Shown: positions 1 to 8,844 of the stretch, piece by piece
Layout of the letters: each line of letters opens with the position of its first letter
How positions within the stretch are numbered: the first letter of the stretch is position 1
Source: Sporosarcina globispora
GTDB taxonomy: Bacteria > Bacillota > Bacilli > Bacillales > Cytobacillaceae
Length of the DNA: 64,000 bases
Assembly (NCBI RefSeq): GCF_001274725.1
Contig: NZ_LGUF01000007.1
Location: forward strand, 4,388,916 to 4,452,915
Direction of reading: 5' to 3'
Translations under genes and position numbers: made by a program
The notes under the pieces: model-generated
What the model was told of the DNA's origin: nothing
The model's input: the letters and a program-made list of their open reading frames with translations, nothing else
Database searches by the model: none

Positions 1-736
1 CAAGCCGTGAAACCTGTGCCTGGGAAATGCCGATTTCCTCTGCCACTTCCATTTGAGTTTTTCCCTGGAAGAAGCGTTTTCTCAGAATCAGTTTTTCCCT
101 TTCATTCAGTCTCCTCATTCCCTCTTTTAACGCAATTTCTTCAATCCATTGAATATCTTTGTTACGTTCATCGCTAAGCTGATCCATCACATAGATCGGA
201 TCCCCGCCATCATTATAAATCGGTTCAAATAAAGAGACAGGATCCTGGATCGCATCCAATGCAAAAACGATTTCTTCATGAGGCACATCCAGCTCTTTGG
301 CTATTTCTTCCGCTGTAGGCTCTCTGGATGTTTTGCTCATTAAGCGTTCTCTCACTTGCAGCGCTTTATAAGCAATGTCCCTTAATGACCGCGATACGCG
401 AATCGGGTTATTATCACGCAGATATCTGCGTATTTCCCCAATAATCATTGGAACTGCATAGGTGGAAAACTTAACGTTTTGACTTAAATCAAAATTATCA
501 ATAGATTTCATTAGACCGATACAGCCGACCTGGAAAAGGTCATCAACAAATTCGCCTCTGTTATTAAATCGCTGAATCACACTTAAGACGAGACGCAAAT
601 TGCCGTTGACGAGTTTTTCCCGTGCGGTTATATCCCCCTTATGCATTTGCTTGAAGAGCTCTCTCATTTCTTCGTTTTTTAAAACTGGAAGCTTTGAAGT
701 ATCAACACCGCAAATTTCTACTTTATTTCGAGTCAA
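1..736 (-). CDS. sigG: RNA polymerase sigma-G factor (3' end cut by window edge)
   Basis: Forespore-specific late sporulation sigma factor that directs core RNA polymerase to spore maturation, protection and germination genes. The frame opens at TTG (734-736) behind AGGAGGG (744-750) and leaves the window after 245 codons. The family is about 260 residues, so only roughly 15 C-terminal residues are missing. Region 2 spans about residues 35-105, and the region 4 helix-turn-helix (VAEEIGISQAQVSRL) lies at the truncated end. It follows spoIIGA-sigE in the standard order but has its own promoter and a hairpin over its RBS (separate entries). The TTG start should lower translation further. Identity is secure from likeness to B. 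subtilis SigG; the start choice rests on the RBS and the N-terminus TRNKVEICGVDTSKLPV. Confidence 0.95.
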   Translation of the reverse strand, partial: MTRNKVEICGVDTSKLPVLKNEEMRELFKQMHKGDITAREKLVNGNLRLVLSVIQRFNNRGEFVDDLFQVGCIGLMKSIDNFDLSQNVKFSTYAVPMIIGEIRRYLRDNNPIRVSRSLRDIAYKALQVRERLMSKTSREPTAEEIAKELDVPHEEIVFALDAIQDPVSLFEPIYNDGGDPIYVMDQLSDERNKDIQWIEEIALKEGMRRLNEREKLILRKRFFQGKTQMEVAEEIGISQAQVSRL

Positions 737-745
737 TCAATTTCC

Positions 746-758
746 CTCCTCACAGGAG
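746..758 (-). promoter_or_regulatory. RBS-sequestering hairpin in the sigG leader
   Basis: On the sigG transcript the bases read CUCCU-GUG-AGGAG: a five-pair stem with a three-base loop whose 3' arm is the Shine-Dalgarno sequence of sigG. The start codon (TTG at 736) lies just downstream. A leader hairpin that damps sigG translation is known in B. subtilis; assigning the same job here is inference from the pairing. Confidence 0.65.
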
Positions 759-773
759 CTGCTGTACAAAAAA

Positions 774-802
774 CAGTATCTCCTTGGGAAGGAAAAATAT
801 GC
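774..802 (-). promoter_or_regulatory. SigF/SigG-type promoter of sigG
   Basis: On the minus strand the -35 is GCATA (798-802) and the -10 is GGAGATACTG (774-783), separated by 14 bp. These match the forespore sigma consensus GYATA and GGNNANNHTD at every defined position. The predicted start near 767 gives a leader of about 30 nt carrying the RBS hairpin. The csfG promoter at 40569-40597 has the same spacing and the same degree of match, so the two support each other. Confidence 0.75.
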
Positions 803-907
803 ACCGGCTAATCTGACTGCCGGATGGGCAAGCGGTCAAAGCATCATAAACACTAGGGTTTTCCCTTGCAAAATTTTGTTAGAAAATATTCCTCGGACTT
901 TAAAGCT

Positions 908-1627
908 CTAAACCATCTTATTGAATTCTTTTTTTAGTCTTTTTATAATTCTTTTTTCTAGTCGTGAAATGTAGGACTGGGAAATACCCAGCATATCTGC
1001 AACGTCCTTCTGTGTTTTTTCTTCACCCGACCCAAGGCCGAATCTAAGTTCCATAATCTGTTTTTCCCGATCTGAAAGCTGGTGCAACGCCTTTAAAAGC
1101 AGCTTTTTATCAACATTGGCCTCGAGATCTTTGGTAATGATGTCATCCTCAGTGCCAAGCACATCGGAAAGCAGCAGTTCATTGCCATCCCAATCGATAT
1201 TTAGGGGTTCATCAAATGAGACTTCGGAACGGATTTTATTATTCCTTCTTAAGTACATTAGAATTTCATTCTCAATACAGCGGGAAGCATATGTAGCCAG
1301 TTTGATTTTTTTCTCAGGATTAAATGTATTTACAGCTTTAATTAGCCCAATTGTTCCAATGCTGATTAAATCCTCTATATTGATGCCTGTATTTTCGAAC
1401 TTCCTGGCGATATAAACAACCAGACGGAGATTTCTTTCGATTAAAATGGACCTTGCAGCTTTATCTCCTTTCGGAAGCTTAATCAGAAGCATTTCTTCTT
1501 CTTCCTTGCTGAGTGGAGGAGGTAGTGCTTCGCTGCCGCCTATATAATAAACTTCATCTGTCTTGATCCCCAGCTTAATCAATAATTTATACCAATAGTA
1601 GGATAAGCGAAGTTTTAACTTTTTCAT
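908..1627 (-). CDS. sigE: RNA polymerase sigma-E precursor (pro-sigma-E)
   Basis: First mother-cell-specific sporulation sigma factor, made as an inactive membrane-associated precursor. The 239-residue product begins with a basic/hydrophobic pro-sequence ([20 protein letters not shown], about 27 residues removed by SpoIIGA). Region 2 follows ([18 protein letters not shown], about residues 70-100), and a region 4 helix-turn-helix lies at about 204-226 ([20 protein letters not shown]). Length and sequence match the B. subtilis protein nearly throughout. It lies 44 bp downstream of its processing protease spoIIGA in the spoIIG operon, and sigG follows. An AAGGAGGA-like RBS precedes the ATG. Nothing unusual was seen. 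Confidence 0.98.
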   Translation of the reverse strand: MKKLKLRLSYYWYKLLIKLGIKTDEVYYIGGSEALPPPLSKEEEEMLLIKLPKGDKAARSILIERNLRLVVYIARKFENTGINIEDLISIGTIGLIKAVNTFNPEKKIKLATYASRCIENEILMYLRRNNKIRSEVSFDEPLNIDWDGNELLLSDVLGTEDDIITKDLEANVDKKLLLKALHQLSDREKQIMELRFGLGSGEEKTQKDVADMLGISQSYISRLEKRIIKRLKKEFNKMV

Positions 1628-1671
1628 GAATTGTCCTCCTTCTAAATTAAGTTCTTTCAGAGTATAGTATA

Positions 1672-2610
1672 TTAACTTACTTTTGCATCCGGCTTCATCG
1701 TACTTGTACCTGTAAGCATTTTAGGGTGAACGATGCACTGAAAAGCATCATCAGCAGAAAGCTGCTGCATGGAAAAGGAAACTAATCCACGCTCCGTTTC
1801 TATTATTTCATTCTCTTTTTCAAGGAGAATGCGGTCAGGCTTGAATCCGATGATTAACTGGTGTTCTTGTCCAACAACCTTACATGGAATGACCCTCATT
1901 TTATGCTCCCAATCCCCGCCAATAGAATTACTGCCCATGATGATATCCTCTGGATTCCCTGCCATTTTAATAATTTCACGTGGAAACTCATCAAGCCTGT
2001 CTTTAATGGATAAAAACATCACCGGCATTTTCGAAATGGGATCATACAACTGGTTGCCGCTGTCAATCAGGCCTTTGAAACAATACTCTGTTTCATTGAT
2101 ATAAACACGCACCAGAATTAAAGAATCATATTGAATTTTTGTCATCTCAATTCCTTCCACGTTTCTTTTTGAGAAATGCCAGGCCAGAGGAAACCCAAGA
2201 AGCACAAACAGCCAGCTGATTGGATCACCAAAACCTTTAACACTTGCCAGCATGACAGATGATGAAAGCTGAAAATCAAACTTGATAAAATAATGAATGC
2301 CTATTAAAGATCCTCCAACTAAAAAAGTAGCAAAATAAAAAGTCATTAGACCTTTTATAAAATATCGCAAACGTTTAAAGCCAAAAGCAGCAAATACCAT
2401 TGCGACTGAGAATAATAACTTAGTGACTGGATGGCCAGAATATTCATTAAATGGGGTAAAAACTAATAAAATAATAACTGATCCTATTAAACCGCCTGCA
2501 GCAATTCTCCAGAGCTGCACTTCCCTTTTTAATATTATGGCTGTTAAATAAAGGAGCAGGCTGTCAAACATGAAGTTTAATGCCCAGATAATATCCAAAT
2601 ACACTGTCAA
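1672..2610 (-). CDS. spoIIGA: Sporulation sigma-E processing aspartic protease SpoIIGA
   Basis: Membrane-bound aspartic peptidase that removes the pro-sequence of sigma-E after a signal from the forespore (SpoIIR). The N-terminal half (residues 1-145) contains five hydrophobic segments, as expected for the septal membrane anchor. The C-terminal half is the protease domain with the DSG signature in [11 protein letters not shown]; the aspartate falls at residue 183, the same position as the catalytic Asp of B. subtilis SpoIIGA. Length 312 versus about 309 in the family. It is the first gene of the spoIIG operon, followed by sigE. The upstream region carries a promoter with the 22-bp spacer typical of this operon and Spo0A-like boxes. 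Confidence 0.97.
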   Translation of the reverse strand: MTVYLDIIWALNFMFDSLLLYLTAIILKREVQLWRIAAGGLIGSVIILLVFTPFNEYSGHPVTKLLFSVAMVFAAFGFKRLRYFIKGLMTFYFATFLVGGSLIGIHYFIKFDFQLSSSVMLASVKGFGDPISWLFVLLGFPLAWHFSKRNVEGIEMTKIQYDSLILVRVYINETEYCFKGLIDSGNQLYDPISKMPVMFLSIKDRLDEFPREIIKMAGNPEDIIMGSNSIGGDWEHKMRVIPCKVVGQEHQLIIGFKPDRILLEKENEIIETERGLVSFSMQQLSADDAFQCIVHPKMLTGTSTMKPDAKVS

Positions 2611-2732
2611 ATATCTTCCTCCTTTAAGAAAAGCTTAAACAGCCTGATTAAGCTTCTTTATAAAAACAGCACATGATAGATTGACTAAAATGGCCCTGCT
2701 CATATTGGGATGCTATGATTCTGTTAGAAAAA

Positions 2733-2820
2733 AGTATAGCGCATCTCAGTAAAGAAAGTGTGTCGCTTTCTGTATGCAAAAAGATAGAAATTTTCCCTAT
2801 TCCCTGCGGATTTTGTCATT
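2733..2820 (-). promoter_or_regulatory. Spo0A-type spoIIG promoter with 22-bp spacer
   Basis: Minus-strand -10 TATACT (2733-2738) and -35-like GCGACA (2761-2766) are 22 bp apart, the abnormal spacing known for the Spo0A-activated spoIIG promoter. The -35 overlaps an imperfect 0A box (TGTCGCT read on plus). A second box, TTTGTCATT (2812-2820), sits about 86-94 bp upstream of the predicted start near 2726. This is close to the upstream 0A site of the B. subtilis operon. The architecture is seen directly; the Spo0A role is inferred from the family. Confidence 0.6.
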
Positions 2821-2856
2821 ATTTTTTATTTATTGCTTCTTTATTTTTTCACTTGG

Positions 2857-2899
2857 TGTGATTTAAATCACATTTTTTATTTTTAATATCAACTATAAT
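2857..2899 (+). promoter_or_regulatory. hmp promoter with Fnr/Crp-type operator
   Basis: A perfect dyad TGTGATTTAAATCACA (2857-2872) fits the Bacillus Fnr consensus TGTGA-N6-TCACA. The -10 is TATAAT (2894-2899), giving a start near 2906 and centring the dyad at -41.5, the class II activator position. The ATTTAAAT core also resembles part of NsrR operators, so NO-responsive repression through the same bases is an alternative. Activation under oxygen limitation is inference. Confidence 0.65.
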
Positions 2900-2933
2900 G
2901 ACAGTGAAAATATTAAGAAGGAGTTTTGCTGAT

Positions 2934-4163
2934 ATGCTAGACACAAAAACTATTGAAATTATTAAAAGCACTGTCCCTGTACTTGAAAAACATGGCGAAG
3001 ATATTACGAAAACCTTTTATAAGTTAATGTTTACAAATCATCCAGAACTACTGAACATTTTTAATCATGCCAATCAAAAACAGGGCCGTCAGCAAAGAGC
3101 GCTGGCTAACTCTGTATATGCTGCTGCTAAATACATCGATAATCTGGAAGCCATTCTTCCGGTTGTTACACAGATCGCTCATAAGCACCGTTCATTAGGC
3201 ATTAAGCCTGAGCATTACCCGATTGTCGGAGAACATTTAATTCTTGCAATCAAGGAGGTTCTAAAAGAGGCTGCTACTGAAGAGATAATTAATGCATGGA
3301 TTAAAGCATATGGTGTGATTGCAGATGCATTCATCGGAATAGAAAAGAGCCTTTATGAGGATGCCGCACAAAAGCCAGGAGGATGGGATAACTTCAGATC
3401 CTTCACTGTTGCAAAAAAGGTGAAAGAAAGTGATGTAATTACATCCTTCTACTTTACACCTGATGATGGAGGAAGTATCTCTGGCTATCTTCCAGGCCAA
3501 TATATTAGTGTGAAATTAACAATTCCAGGGGAAGAATACACACATATCCGCCAGTACAGCTTATCTGATTCTCCTGAAAAATCTTATTACCGGATTTCTG
3601 TAAAGAAGGAAGAAGGTAATGAAGTAAAGCCAGTCGGAAAGGTTTCCAGCTACCTTCACAATGAAGTTAAAGAAGGCGATCATATTGAAATTAGTGCTCC
3701 AGCTGGGGAATTTGTTCTGGAGAATATGGAAAAACCCGTCGTTCTGCTCAGCGGCGGAGTAGGTATTACTCCTATGCACAGCATGCTTCGTCATCTTGAT
3801 GCAACAGAAAAAAATCATGAAACTATTTTTGTTCATGCTGCGTTAAACGGAAATGCACATGCATTTTCAGAGGAAGTACAGGAGATTGAAAAGGATAACC
3901 CATTAGTTAAAACATATTTCTGCTATGAAAGTCCAACAGAAAAAGATAAAGCGGAAAAAATCTACGCCAAAGAAGGCTATATTACTTCTGAATGGTTAAA
4001 CACAATAGTACCAAATAAAGAAAGTATGGTTTATATGTGCGGGCCAGTTCCTTTTATGCAAGCTATGTATGAAGCATTACTTGAAGCAGGCTTTAAAAAG
4101 GAAAATATCCGCTACGAATTCTTCGGACCATCTATGCAATTAAAGGAAACTCAGTCAGTATAA
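2934..4163 (+). CDS. hmp: Flavohemoglobin, nitric oxide dioxygenase
   Basis: Converts NO plus O2 to nitrate with NAD(P)H, protecting the cytoplasm from nitrosative stress. A globin domain fills residues 1-138 with Tyr29 and Gln53 (distal pocket) and His85 (proximal heme ligand). A ferredoxin-reductase part follows, with the FAD motif RQYSLSD and the NAD motif GGVGITPM. The product is 409 residues if started at ATG 2934, which has AAGAAGGAG ten bases upstream and the family N-terminus MLDTKTIEIIKS; an in-frame ATG at 2898 lies inside the -10 and is rejected. It sits alone on the plus strand between convergent ftsZ and divergent spoIIGA, where B. subtilis has a secreted protease gene. Confidence 0.96.
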   Translation: MLDTKTIEIIKSTVPVLEKHGEDITKTFYKLMFTNHPELLNIFNHANQKQGRQQRALANSVYAAAKYIDNLEAILPVVTQIAHKHRSLGIKPEHYPIVGEHLILAIKEVLKEAATEEIINAWIKAYGVIADAFIGIEKSLYEDAAQKPGGWDNFRSFTVAKKVKESDVITSFYFTPDDGGSISGYLPGQYISVKLTIPGEEYTHIRQYSLSDSPEKSYYRISVKKEEGNEVKPVGKVSSYLHNEVKEGDHIEISAPAGEFVLENMEKPVVLLSGGVGITPMHSMLRHLDATEKNHETIFVHAALNGNAHAFSEEVQEIEKDNPLVKTYFCYESPTEKDKAEKIYAKEGYITSEWLNTIVPNKESMVYMCGPVPFMQAMYEALLEAGFKKENIRYEFFGPSMQLKETQSV

Positions 4164-4171
4164 GTTTAATA

Positions 4172-4197
4172 AGCATGGCTCAATATTGAGCCATGCT
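4172..4197 (+). terminator. Inverted repeat behind hmp
   Basis: A perfect 26-base inverted repeat (arms AGCATGGCTCAAT and its complement) lies nine bases after the hmp stop and is followed by a short T-rich stretch. The weak T-tract makes termination efficiency uncertain; the next hairpin (4234-4253) may finish the job. Confidence 0.55.
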
Positions 4198-4225
4198 ATT
4201 TTGTGTAAAATCCAGCAGATTAATT

Positions 4226-4259
4226 GTAAAAAACACCTGGAATCAACCAGGTGCTTTTT
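4226..4259. terminator. Bidirectional terminator between hmp and ftsZ
   Basis: CACCTGG (4234-4240) pairs with CCAGGTG (4247-4253). A T-run follows on plus (4255-4259) and an A-run precedes on the left, which is a T-run for the minus transcript. It ends the ftsZ operon on minus and hmp on plus. Confidence 0.8.
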
Positions 4260-4269
4260 CAATCTATTA

Positions 4270-5415
4270 TTACCTTCTGCGGTTTCGGTTGCGGAGGAAC
4301 GTCGGGATATCCAAAGCTTCTTCCGGCTGCTGAGATTGGCTGCTTCTTACAGGTTCTTGCGGAGTTTCCTCTCTCTTTGGTTCACGCTTCATGCCTGTTC
4401 CCATGCTTGGTGCAGATTTAGGCTGTCCAAATGTTGGCCTCATAGGCTTAGGCTGAATCACTTCTTCATTAAATCCAGTTGCAATTACCGTTACAACGAT
4501 TTCGTCTTTAAGATTTTCATTAATAACAGAACCAAAGATCATATTCACGTCCTGATCTGAAGCAGAAGCAACAATATCAGCTGCTTCCTGTACTTCATAC
4601 AGACTTAAATTTGATCCACCAGTGATATTCATTAAGACACCTTGTGCACCATCAATGGATGTTTCAAGTAAAGGAGATGAAATAGCCTTTTTTGCTGCTT
4701 CTGCTGCACGGTTTTCTCCTGCAGCTACACCAATCCCCATTAGGGCAGAACCTTTATTGGACATGATTGTCTTCACATCTGCAAAGTCAAGGTTAATTAA
4801 CCCCGGAACAGCAATTAAGTCGGAAATACCCTGAACACCCTGGCGCAGAACATTATCTGCTTCGCGGAACGCTTCAAGCATTGGAGTGCTTTTATCAACA
4901 ATTTCTAATAGCCTGTCATTAGGAATGACGATCAGCGTATCTACCGCTTCCTTCATAGCAGCAATACCGCCTGCTGCCTGAGTGGAACGCTTGCGGCCTT
5001 CAAAAGTGAATGGGCGCGTAACGACACCAACTGTAAGAGCACCTAAATCACGTGCAATCTGGGCGATTACTGGAGCAGCTCCTGTTCCAGTTCCTCCTCC
5101 CATACCAGCTGTTACGAATACCATATCCGCACCTTTAAGTGCTTCTTCTACCTGCTCTTTACTTTCTTCAGCAGCTTTTTTTCCTACCTCAGGGTTGGCT
5201 CCAGCTCCAAGGCCCCTTGTAAGCTTGCCTCCGATTTGCATTTTCACTTCTGCTTTTGATAAGTTCAGCGCCTGCGCATCCGTATTAACCGCAATAAACT
5301 CAACGCCTTGAACACCATGCTCAATCATTCTGTTTACTGCATTGTTACCGCCGCCTCCAACGCCAATGACTTTTATAGTTGCTAATGAATCCAAATTTGT
5401 ATCAAATTCCAACAT
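4270..5415 (-). CDS. ftsZ: Cell division GTPase FtsZ
   Basis: Tubulin-like GTPase that forms the cytokinetic Z-ring on the inner face of the membrane. The nucleotide-binding glycine loop GGGTGTG is at residues 106-112 and the catalytic T7 loop NLDFADV at 208-214. A variable, Pro/Gln/Glu-rich linker (about 320-365) leads to the conserved C-terminal peptide [13 protein letters not shown], which binds FtsA, SepF and EzrA. Length 381 matches the family. It is the last gene of the cluster, 149 bp behind ftsA and just before a strong terminator. AGGAGGA lies upstream of the ATG. Confidence 0.99.
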   Translation of the reverse strand: MLEFDTNLDSLATIKVIGVGGGGNNAVNRMIEHGVQGVEFIAVNTDAQALNLSKAEVKMQIGGKLTRGLGAGANPEVGKKAAEESKEQVEEALKGADMVFVTAGMGGGTGTGAAPVIAQIARDLGALTVGVVTRPFTFEGRKRSTQAAGGIAAMKEAVDTLIVIPNDRLLEIVDKSTPMLEAFREADNVLRQGVQGISDLIAVPGLINLDFADVKTIMSNKGSALMGIGVAAGENRAAEAAKKAISSPLLETSIDGAQGVLMNITGGSNLSLYEVQEAADIVASASDQDVNMIFGSVINENLKDEIVVTVIATGFNEEVIQPKPMRPTFGQPKSAPSMGTGMKREPKREETPQEPVRSSQSQQPEEALDIPTFLRNRNRRR

Positions 5416-5564
5416 GACAAATCCTCCTAATTCGTCGATATTCCTAAGAACACCTTTTTCTGATTCGCTTTTTTATGCACTCTCGTTAAGTTTCTTCAGT
5501 GCTTTTTTCTATCCGCCGTATGGCTTTTCATTCCGTTTCCCTAACCCTTGCGAATCAAATCAAG

Positions 5565-6851
5565 TTATTCAAAAAAGTATCCGAGGAACTTTTTAACTCT
5601 TGATGTGATTTTTTCTTCCGGCTGTTTTTCCGGCTTTGTTTTCGGTTGCGGTTGCGGTTTTTGCACTCGTTTTTCTTTTGCTTCAGGAACAGTAACTGGC
5701 TGCTCCATTTTTCTGCCCTGGATTTTAGCATTTTTATACGCGAACTTGATCAGTCCAACAGCAGTCGTATATTGTGGTTCTCTAACGCCAATATAATCAG
5801 GTATTGCGATGCGGACTCTATTTTGGAAAACATCCTGTGCAAGTTCAAGGATTCCCTGAGTATTCGCCACTCCTCCAGATAGAACATATCCGCCTGGAAG
5901 GTCTATTGCCCCTAGGCGTTTCACTTCGTGCTGGATAAGATCAAAAATCTCTTCCATCCGCGCTTCTATAATATCTGATATTTCCAGCTGATTGAATTGC
6001 TGATGCTGATCGCTTCCAATGATAGGAACACTGAATACTTCATCTTCAGATGCATGGTCATAGAATGCATAGCCATATTTCGTTTTGATTTTTTCTGCAT
6101 CTTCTGTCGATGTGCGAAGGCCGATTGATAAGTCTTTTGTGATATGGTCTCCACCCACAGGAAGAACACTGGTTGCCTTTAAAGAGCCATTTTCGAATAT
6201 GGCAATGGTTGTTGAGCCCCCGCCAATATCAACGAGTGCAACTCCAAGATTTTTCTCATCTTTTGATAGGGCGAATGCGCCTGCTGCCAGAGGCTGAAGC
6301 GTAATATCCATAATTTCAAGGCCAGCACGTTCAACACAGCGCAGGGTGTTATGTAATATCGTTTTCGATCCGGTAATGATGGTGCCTTCCATTTCCAGCC
6401 GCACACCAATCATTCCGCGGGGATCGCTGATCTCGTCCAATCCGTCAACGATAAACTGTTTTGGAATGACATCAATAATATCCCTCTCCGGCGGAATCGA
6501 TACAACTTGTGCCGCGTCTATGACTCTAGCAACATCTTCGTCTGTTATTTCCCTATTTTCACTCGAGACCGCCACAACCCCATGTGATGGCTGAAGCATA
6601 ACATGATTGCCGGTAATTCCTACAATCACATTTTTTATCTCCATTCCTATCATTCTCTCAGCCTGTTCGATTGCCTTCTTAATAGAATGAACGGTTTCGT
6701 CTATATCAACAATGGAACCCTTGCGTAATCCTTCTGAGTGTACATTGCCAACACCAATAATATTTAAAGAGTCATTGACCATTTCACCTATGATTACTTT
6801 TACACTGGATGTACCGATGTCAAGACTAACATATATTTCATTGCTGTTCAT
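5565..6851 (-). CDS. ftsA: Cell division protein FtsA
   Basis: Actin-fold ATPase that tethers FtsZ polymers to the membrane and recruits later division proteins. Phosphate-binding motifs are visible: the N-terminal YVSLDIGTSSVKV (residues 7-19) and the central GVALVDIGGGSTTIAIF. The C-terminal KKFLGYFFE has the spacing of the amphipathic membrane-targeting helix, after a basic, Pro/Gln/Lys-rich linker. It is 428 residues, typical for Bacillus. It follows sbp by 123 bp, enough for an internal promoter, as known for ftsAZ in B. subtilis. GGAGGTGCC precedes the ATG. Confidence 0.98.
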   Translation of the reverse strand: MNSNEIYVSLDIGTSSVKVIIGEMVNDSLNIIGVGNVHSEGLRKGSIVDIDETVHSIKKAIEQAERMIGMEIKNVIVGITGNHVMLQPSHGVVAVSSENREITDEDVARVIDAAQVVSIPPERDIIDVIPKQFIVDGLDEISDPRGMIGVRLEMEGTIITGSKTILHNTLRCVERAGLEIMDITLQPLAAGAFALSKDEKNLGVALVDIGGGSTTIAIFENGSLKATSVLPVGGDHITKDLSIGLRTSTEDAEKIKTKYGYAFYDHASEDEVFSVPIIGSDQHQQFNQLEISDIIEARMEEIFDLIQHEVKRLGAIDLPGGYVLSGGVANTQGILELAQDVFQNRVRIAIPDYIGVREPQYTTAVGLIKFAYKNAKIQGRKMEQPVTVPEAKEKRVQKPQPQPKTKPEKQPEEKITSRVKKFLGYFFE

Positions 6852-6974
6852 TCTTTGGCACCTCCTTTTTTTTCAATTCCGATTATTGAACAACAATCAT
6901 TTTTTGCTGTTGTTTGATTAAATTAAGCAGTTTATCTATAAAATTATTCGTCAAAACTAATATTTTTCCCTTTT

Positions 6975-7343
6975 TTAAATATCATTTTTTTCTGTTTTTT
7001 CTCTGTTTTGGGACCATTTTGCGATTATTATCCTTCTAATTACCGCAATATTTTGGAATAGCCTGACCCCAAAGGCAAATACTGCTGCTAAATACAAGTC
7101 TACACCAAGATGAACACCCAGAAAAGCTAAACTTGCTGCCAGCAGGATATTAAAAAAGAAGCCTGAAACGAAAACTTTTTCATCATAAATATTTTGAAGC
7201 TGTGCGCGAATTCCTCCAAATAGAGTATCCAATGCAGCAAGAACAGCAATGGAAAGATAATTCGAGTATTCATCAGGCACTTTTATATCTGTCATAAGCC
7301 CAAGTATAACCCCTATGATCAATCCTAAAACGGGAAGCCACAT
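6975..7343 (-). CDS. sbp: Small basic protein Sbp (DUF1290), membrane protein
   Basis: A 122-residue integral membrane protein of the DUF1290 family with about four hydrophobic segments and a Lys/Arg-rich C-terminus (KWSQNREKTEKND). The molecular role is unknown; the gene is a constant companion of the division cluster in Bacilli, between ylxX and ftsA as here. Its ATG overlaps the stop of ylxX (TAATG), implying translational coupling. Confidence 0.93.
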   Translation of the reverse strand: MWLPVLGLIIGVILGLMTDIKVPDEYSNYLSIAVLAALDTLFGGIRAQLQNIYDEKVFVSGFFFNILLAASLAFLGVHLGVDLYLAAVFAFGVRLFQNIAVIRRIIIAKWSQNREKTEKNDI

Positions 7344-8074
7344 TATGATTTGCCTCCTTCTTCAGGTTTCACAGGCTCCATATATCTGACTCTCAATGCC
7401 TCATCATAGGCAGGAATCGTGATAGGCTCTGCAGGCTTTTCCACCTTAATCCGCAGGTTGTCAATGAAAAACTCCTCTGCAGAATTTGATACTTGCATGC
7501 GATTAAAAAGCTTCTCGGCAGTCTGGGCATTCTCAGTTATTACTTTGACTTCGATAGGCAAACGGTTTAAGGCATAGCCATCTATCATGGTTTCCCTGTT
7601 AATGTCCCTTATGACAGTAGTATTGATAACTCTTCTGCCTCCGATGGAAATGTGCTGGGCATCATACATATTTAACTCATTGACCAGCCGCTTGAGCAAA
7701 TCAGGTGAAACAGAATCTGCTTGCTTGCCCAGAAGCAGCTCTTCATTTACCGGTTCTATGGTTATGATTATGCCTGGTCCCGTCACTTCACTTAATCCGG
7801 CTTCCATTTTTAATTCCTCCAGCGTCTCACGCAGCACTTGCTCTTTGCTTTGTTTGCGCTTTGTTTCATATTGGGCTATTTTTTCTTCGTTTGAACTGAT
7901 TTCGCGCAGAAGCTTTAATTGCAGTTCCTTTTCTTTAAGGATATCAGCTCTTAGCTGCCAGGTATCCCTAGTATCCCGGACAGACGGTTCCTTAACTGTT
8001 TGAAATTGAATGGCAATCATAAAGCCAATGACAACCGTTATAAAAGTAAAGCTGAGTTTCTTTTTGCTGTCCAC
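7343..8074 (-). CDS. ylxX: DUF881 family protein YlxX
   Basis: One N-terminal transmembrane anchor (about residues 8-24), a coiled coil (about 45-85, rich in Lys/Glu) and an extracytoplasmic DUF881 domain. Function is not established; it sits in the division cluster next to a second DUF881 gene, ylxW, from which it probably arose by duplication (same length class and layout). The start is GTG with AAGGTGG seven bases upstream. It overlaps sbp by one base. Assignment to ylxX rather than ylxW rests on gene order. Confidence 0.9.
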   Translation of the reverse strand: MDSKKKLSFTFITVVIGFMIAIQFQTVKEPSVRDTRDTWQLRADILKEKELQLKLLREISSNEEKIAQYETKRKQSKEQVLRETLEELKMEAGLSEVTGPGIIITIEPVNEELLLGKQADSVSPDLLKRLVNELNMYDAQHISIGGRRVINTTVIRDINRETMIDGYALNRLPIEVKVITENAQTAEKLFNRMQVSNSAEEFFIDNLRIKVEKPAEPITIPAYDEALRVRYMEPVKPEEGGKS

Positions 8075-8148
8075 TTTATTTCCACCTTACTTTCCCGAAT
8101 AGATTATTCTGTGGACAAATATGAAAATTTGCGAATGAGGGATTGGCT

Positions 8149-8844
8149 TTACGAACCCAATAATGGTTCCATGATAATTTCGCCCTTTTTCTCTAAAGTG
8201 AATTGGATGTTTTCATCTACTAATGTGTCCTTCACTCCGCCAGTCAAGTTCAGAGCTGACGAAAGCACACCCGCATCACCAATTGCAGTAATGACAAAAG
8301 GAGCAGGATGCTGATATCCGTCTACTTCTATAACAGGCCCATTGCAAACAATATAGGAACTGTGAGATAGCCTTTGTCCATTTATGGCAACTGCGGAAGC
8401 TCCGGAGATATAGAGTTCATTAATCACCTTAAAGACATGATGTTCATGTACGATATAATTGTTAATGTTTTCTTCTTCCGGATTGTAATCACCATCTGCC
8501 AGAGTAACTTCTACTCCTGAGCCCTTTACTTTTACCTTGCCAAGATGCATCCTGTACTTCTCCGCATCCTCGGCAAGATTAAAATAAACTTGGGCTTCCT
8601 GAGAAAGCTCTTTTTCAATATCAAGAACGTTTTCCTGTTCTTCATTTAATTCTTTTTGAAGAGCTCTGTTTTTTTCCTCCAGTTCAACCAGCTGATTTCG
8701 GAGTTCCAGATCTCTTTCCCACTGTTTGCCGCTTAGAGCTGGTTTTTCTTCTTCTCCCTGTGTAAGGTGATAGGAAAATGCCATCATGTAACCCAGCACG
8801 AGAAAGACTAAGGAGAATATCACATGATTACCCTTCACCTTCAT
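8149..8844 (-). CDS. ylxW: DUF881 family protein YlxW
   Basis: Paralogue of YlxX with a single N-terminal transmembrane helix (VIFSLVFLVLGYMMAFSY), a long Glu/Lys coiled coil (about residues 45-85) and a C-terminal DUF881 domain outside the cell. The role is unknown beyond association with the division cluster. The chosen ATG (8844) lies inside the last codons of divIB, a 17-base overlap that suggests coupled translation, and puts only a few residues before the membrane helix. The frame stays open to an upstream ATG at 8880 (12 more residues); both starts have weak RBSs, so the start is uncertain. Confidence 0.88.
   Translation of the reverse strand: MKVKGNHVIFSLVFLVLGYMMAFSYHLTQGEEEKPALSGKQWERDLELRNQLVELEEKNRALQKELNEEQENVLDIEKELSQEAQVYFNLAEDAEKYRMHLGKVKVKGSGVEVTLADGDYNPEEENINNYIVHEHHVFKVINELYISGASAVAINGQRLSHSSYIVCNGPVIEVDGYQHPAPFVITAIGDAGVLSSALNLTGGVKDTLVDENIQFTLEKKGEIIMEPLLGS

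Noticed and set aside
600..911. Plus-strand ORF over the sigG start and leader
   Set aside because: Antisense to sigG coding and promoter sequence, no RBS, composition typical of a shadow frame.
2898..2933. Upstream ATG extension of hmp
   Set aside because: The ATG lies inside the TATAAT box, and the extra 12 residues are absent from the family; the ATG at 2934 has a good RBS.
4186..4560. Plus-strand ORF opposite the end of ftsZ
   Set aside because: Lies antisense to ftsZ, starts inside the hmp inverted repeat, and has no family likeness.
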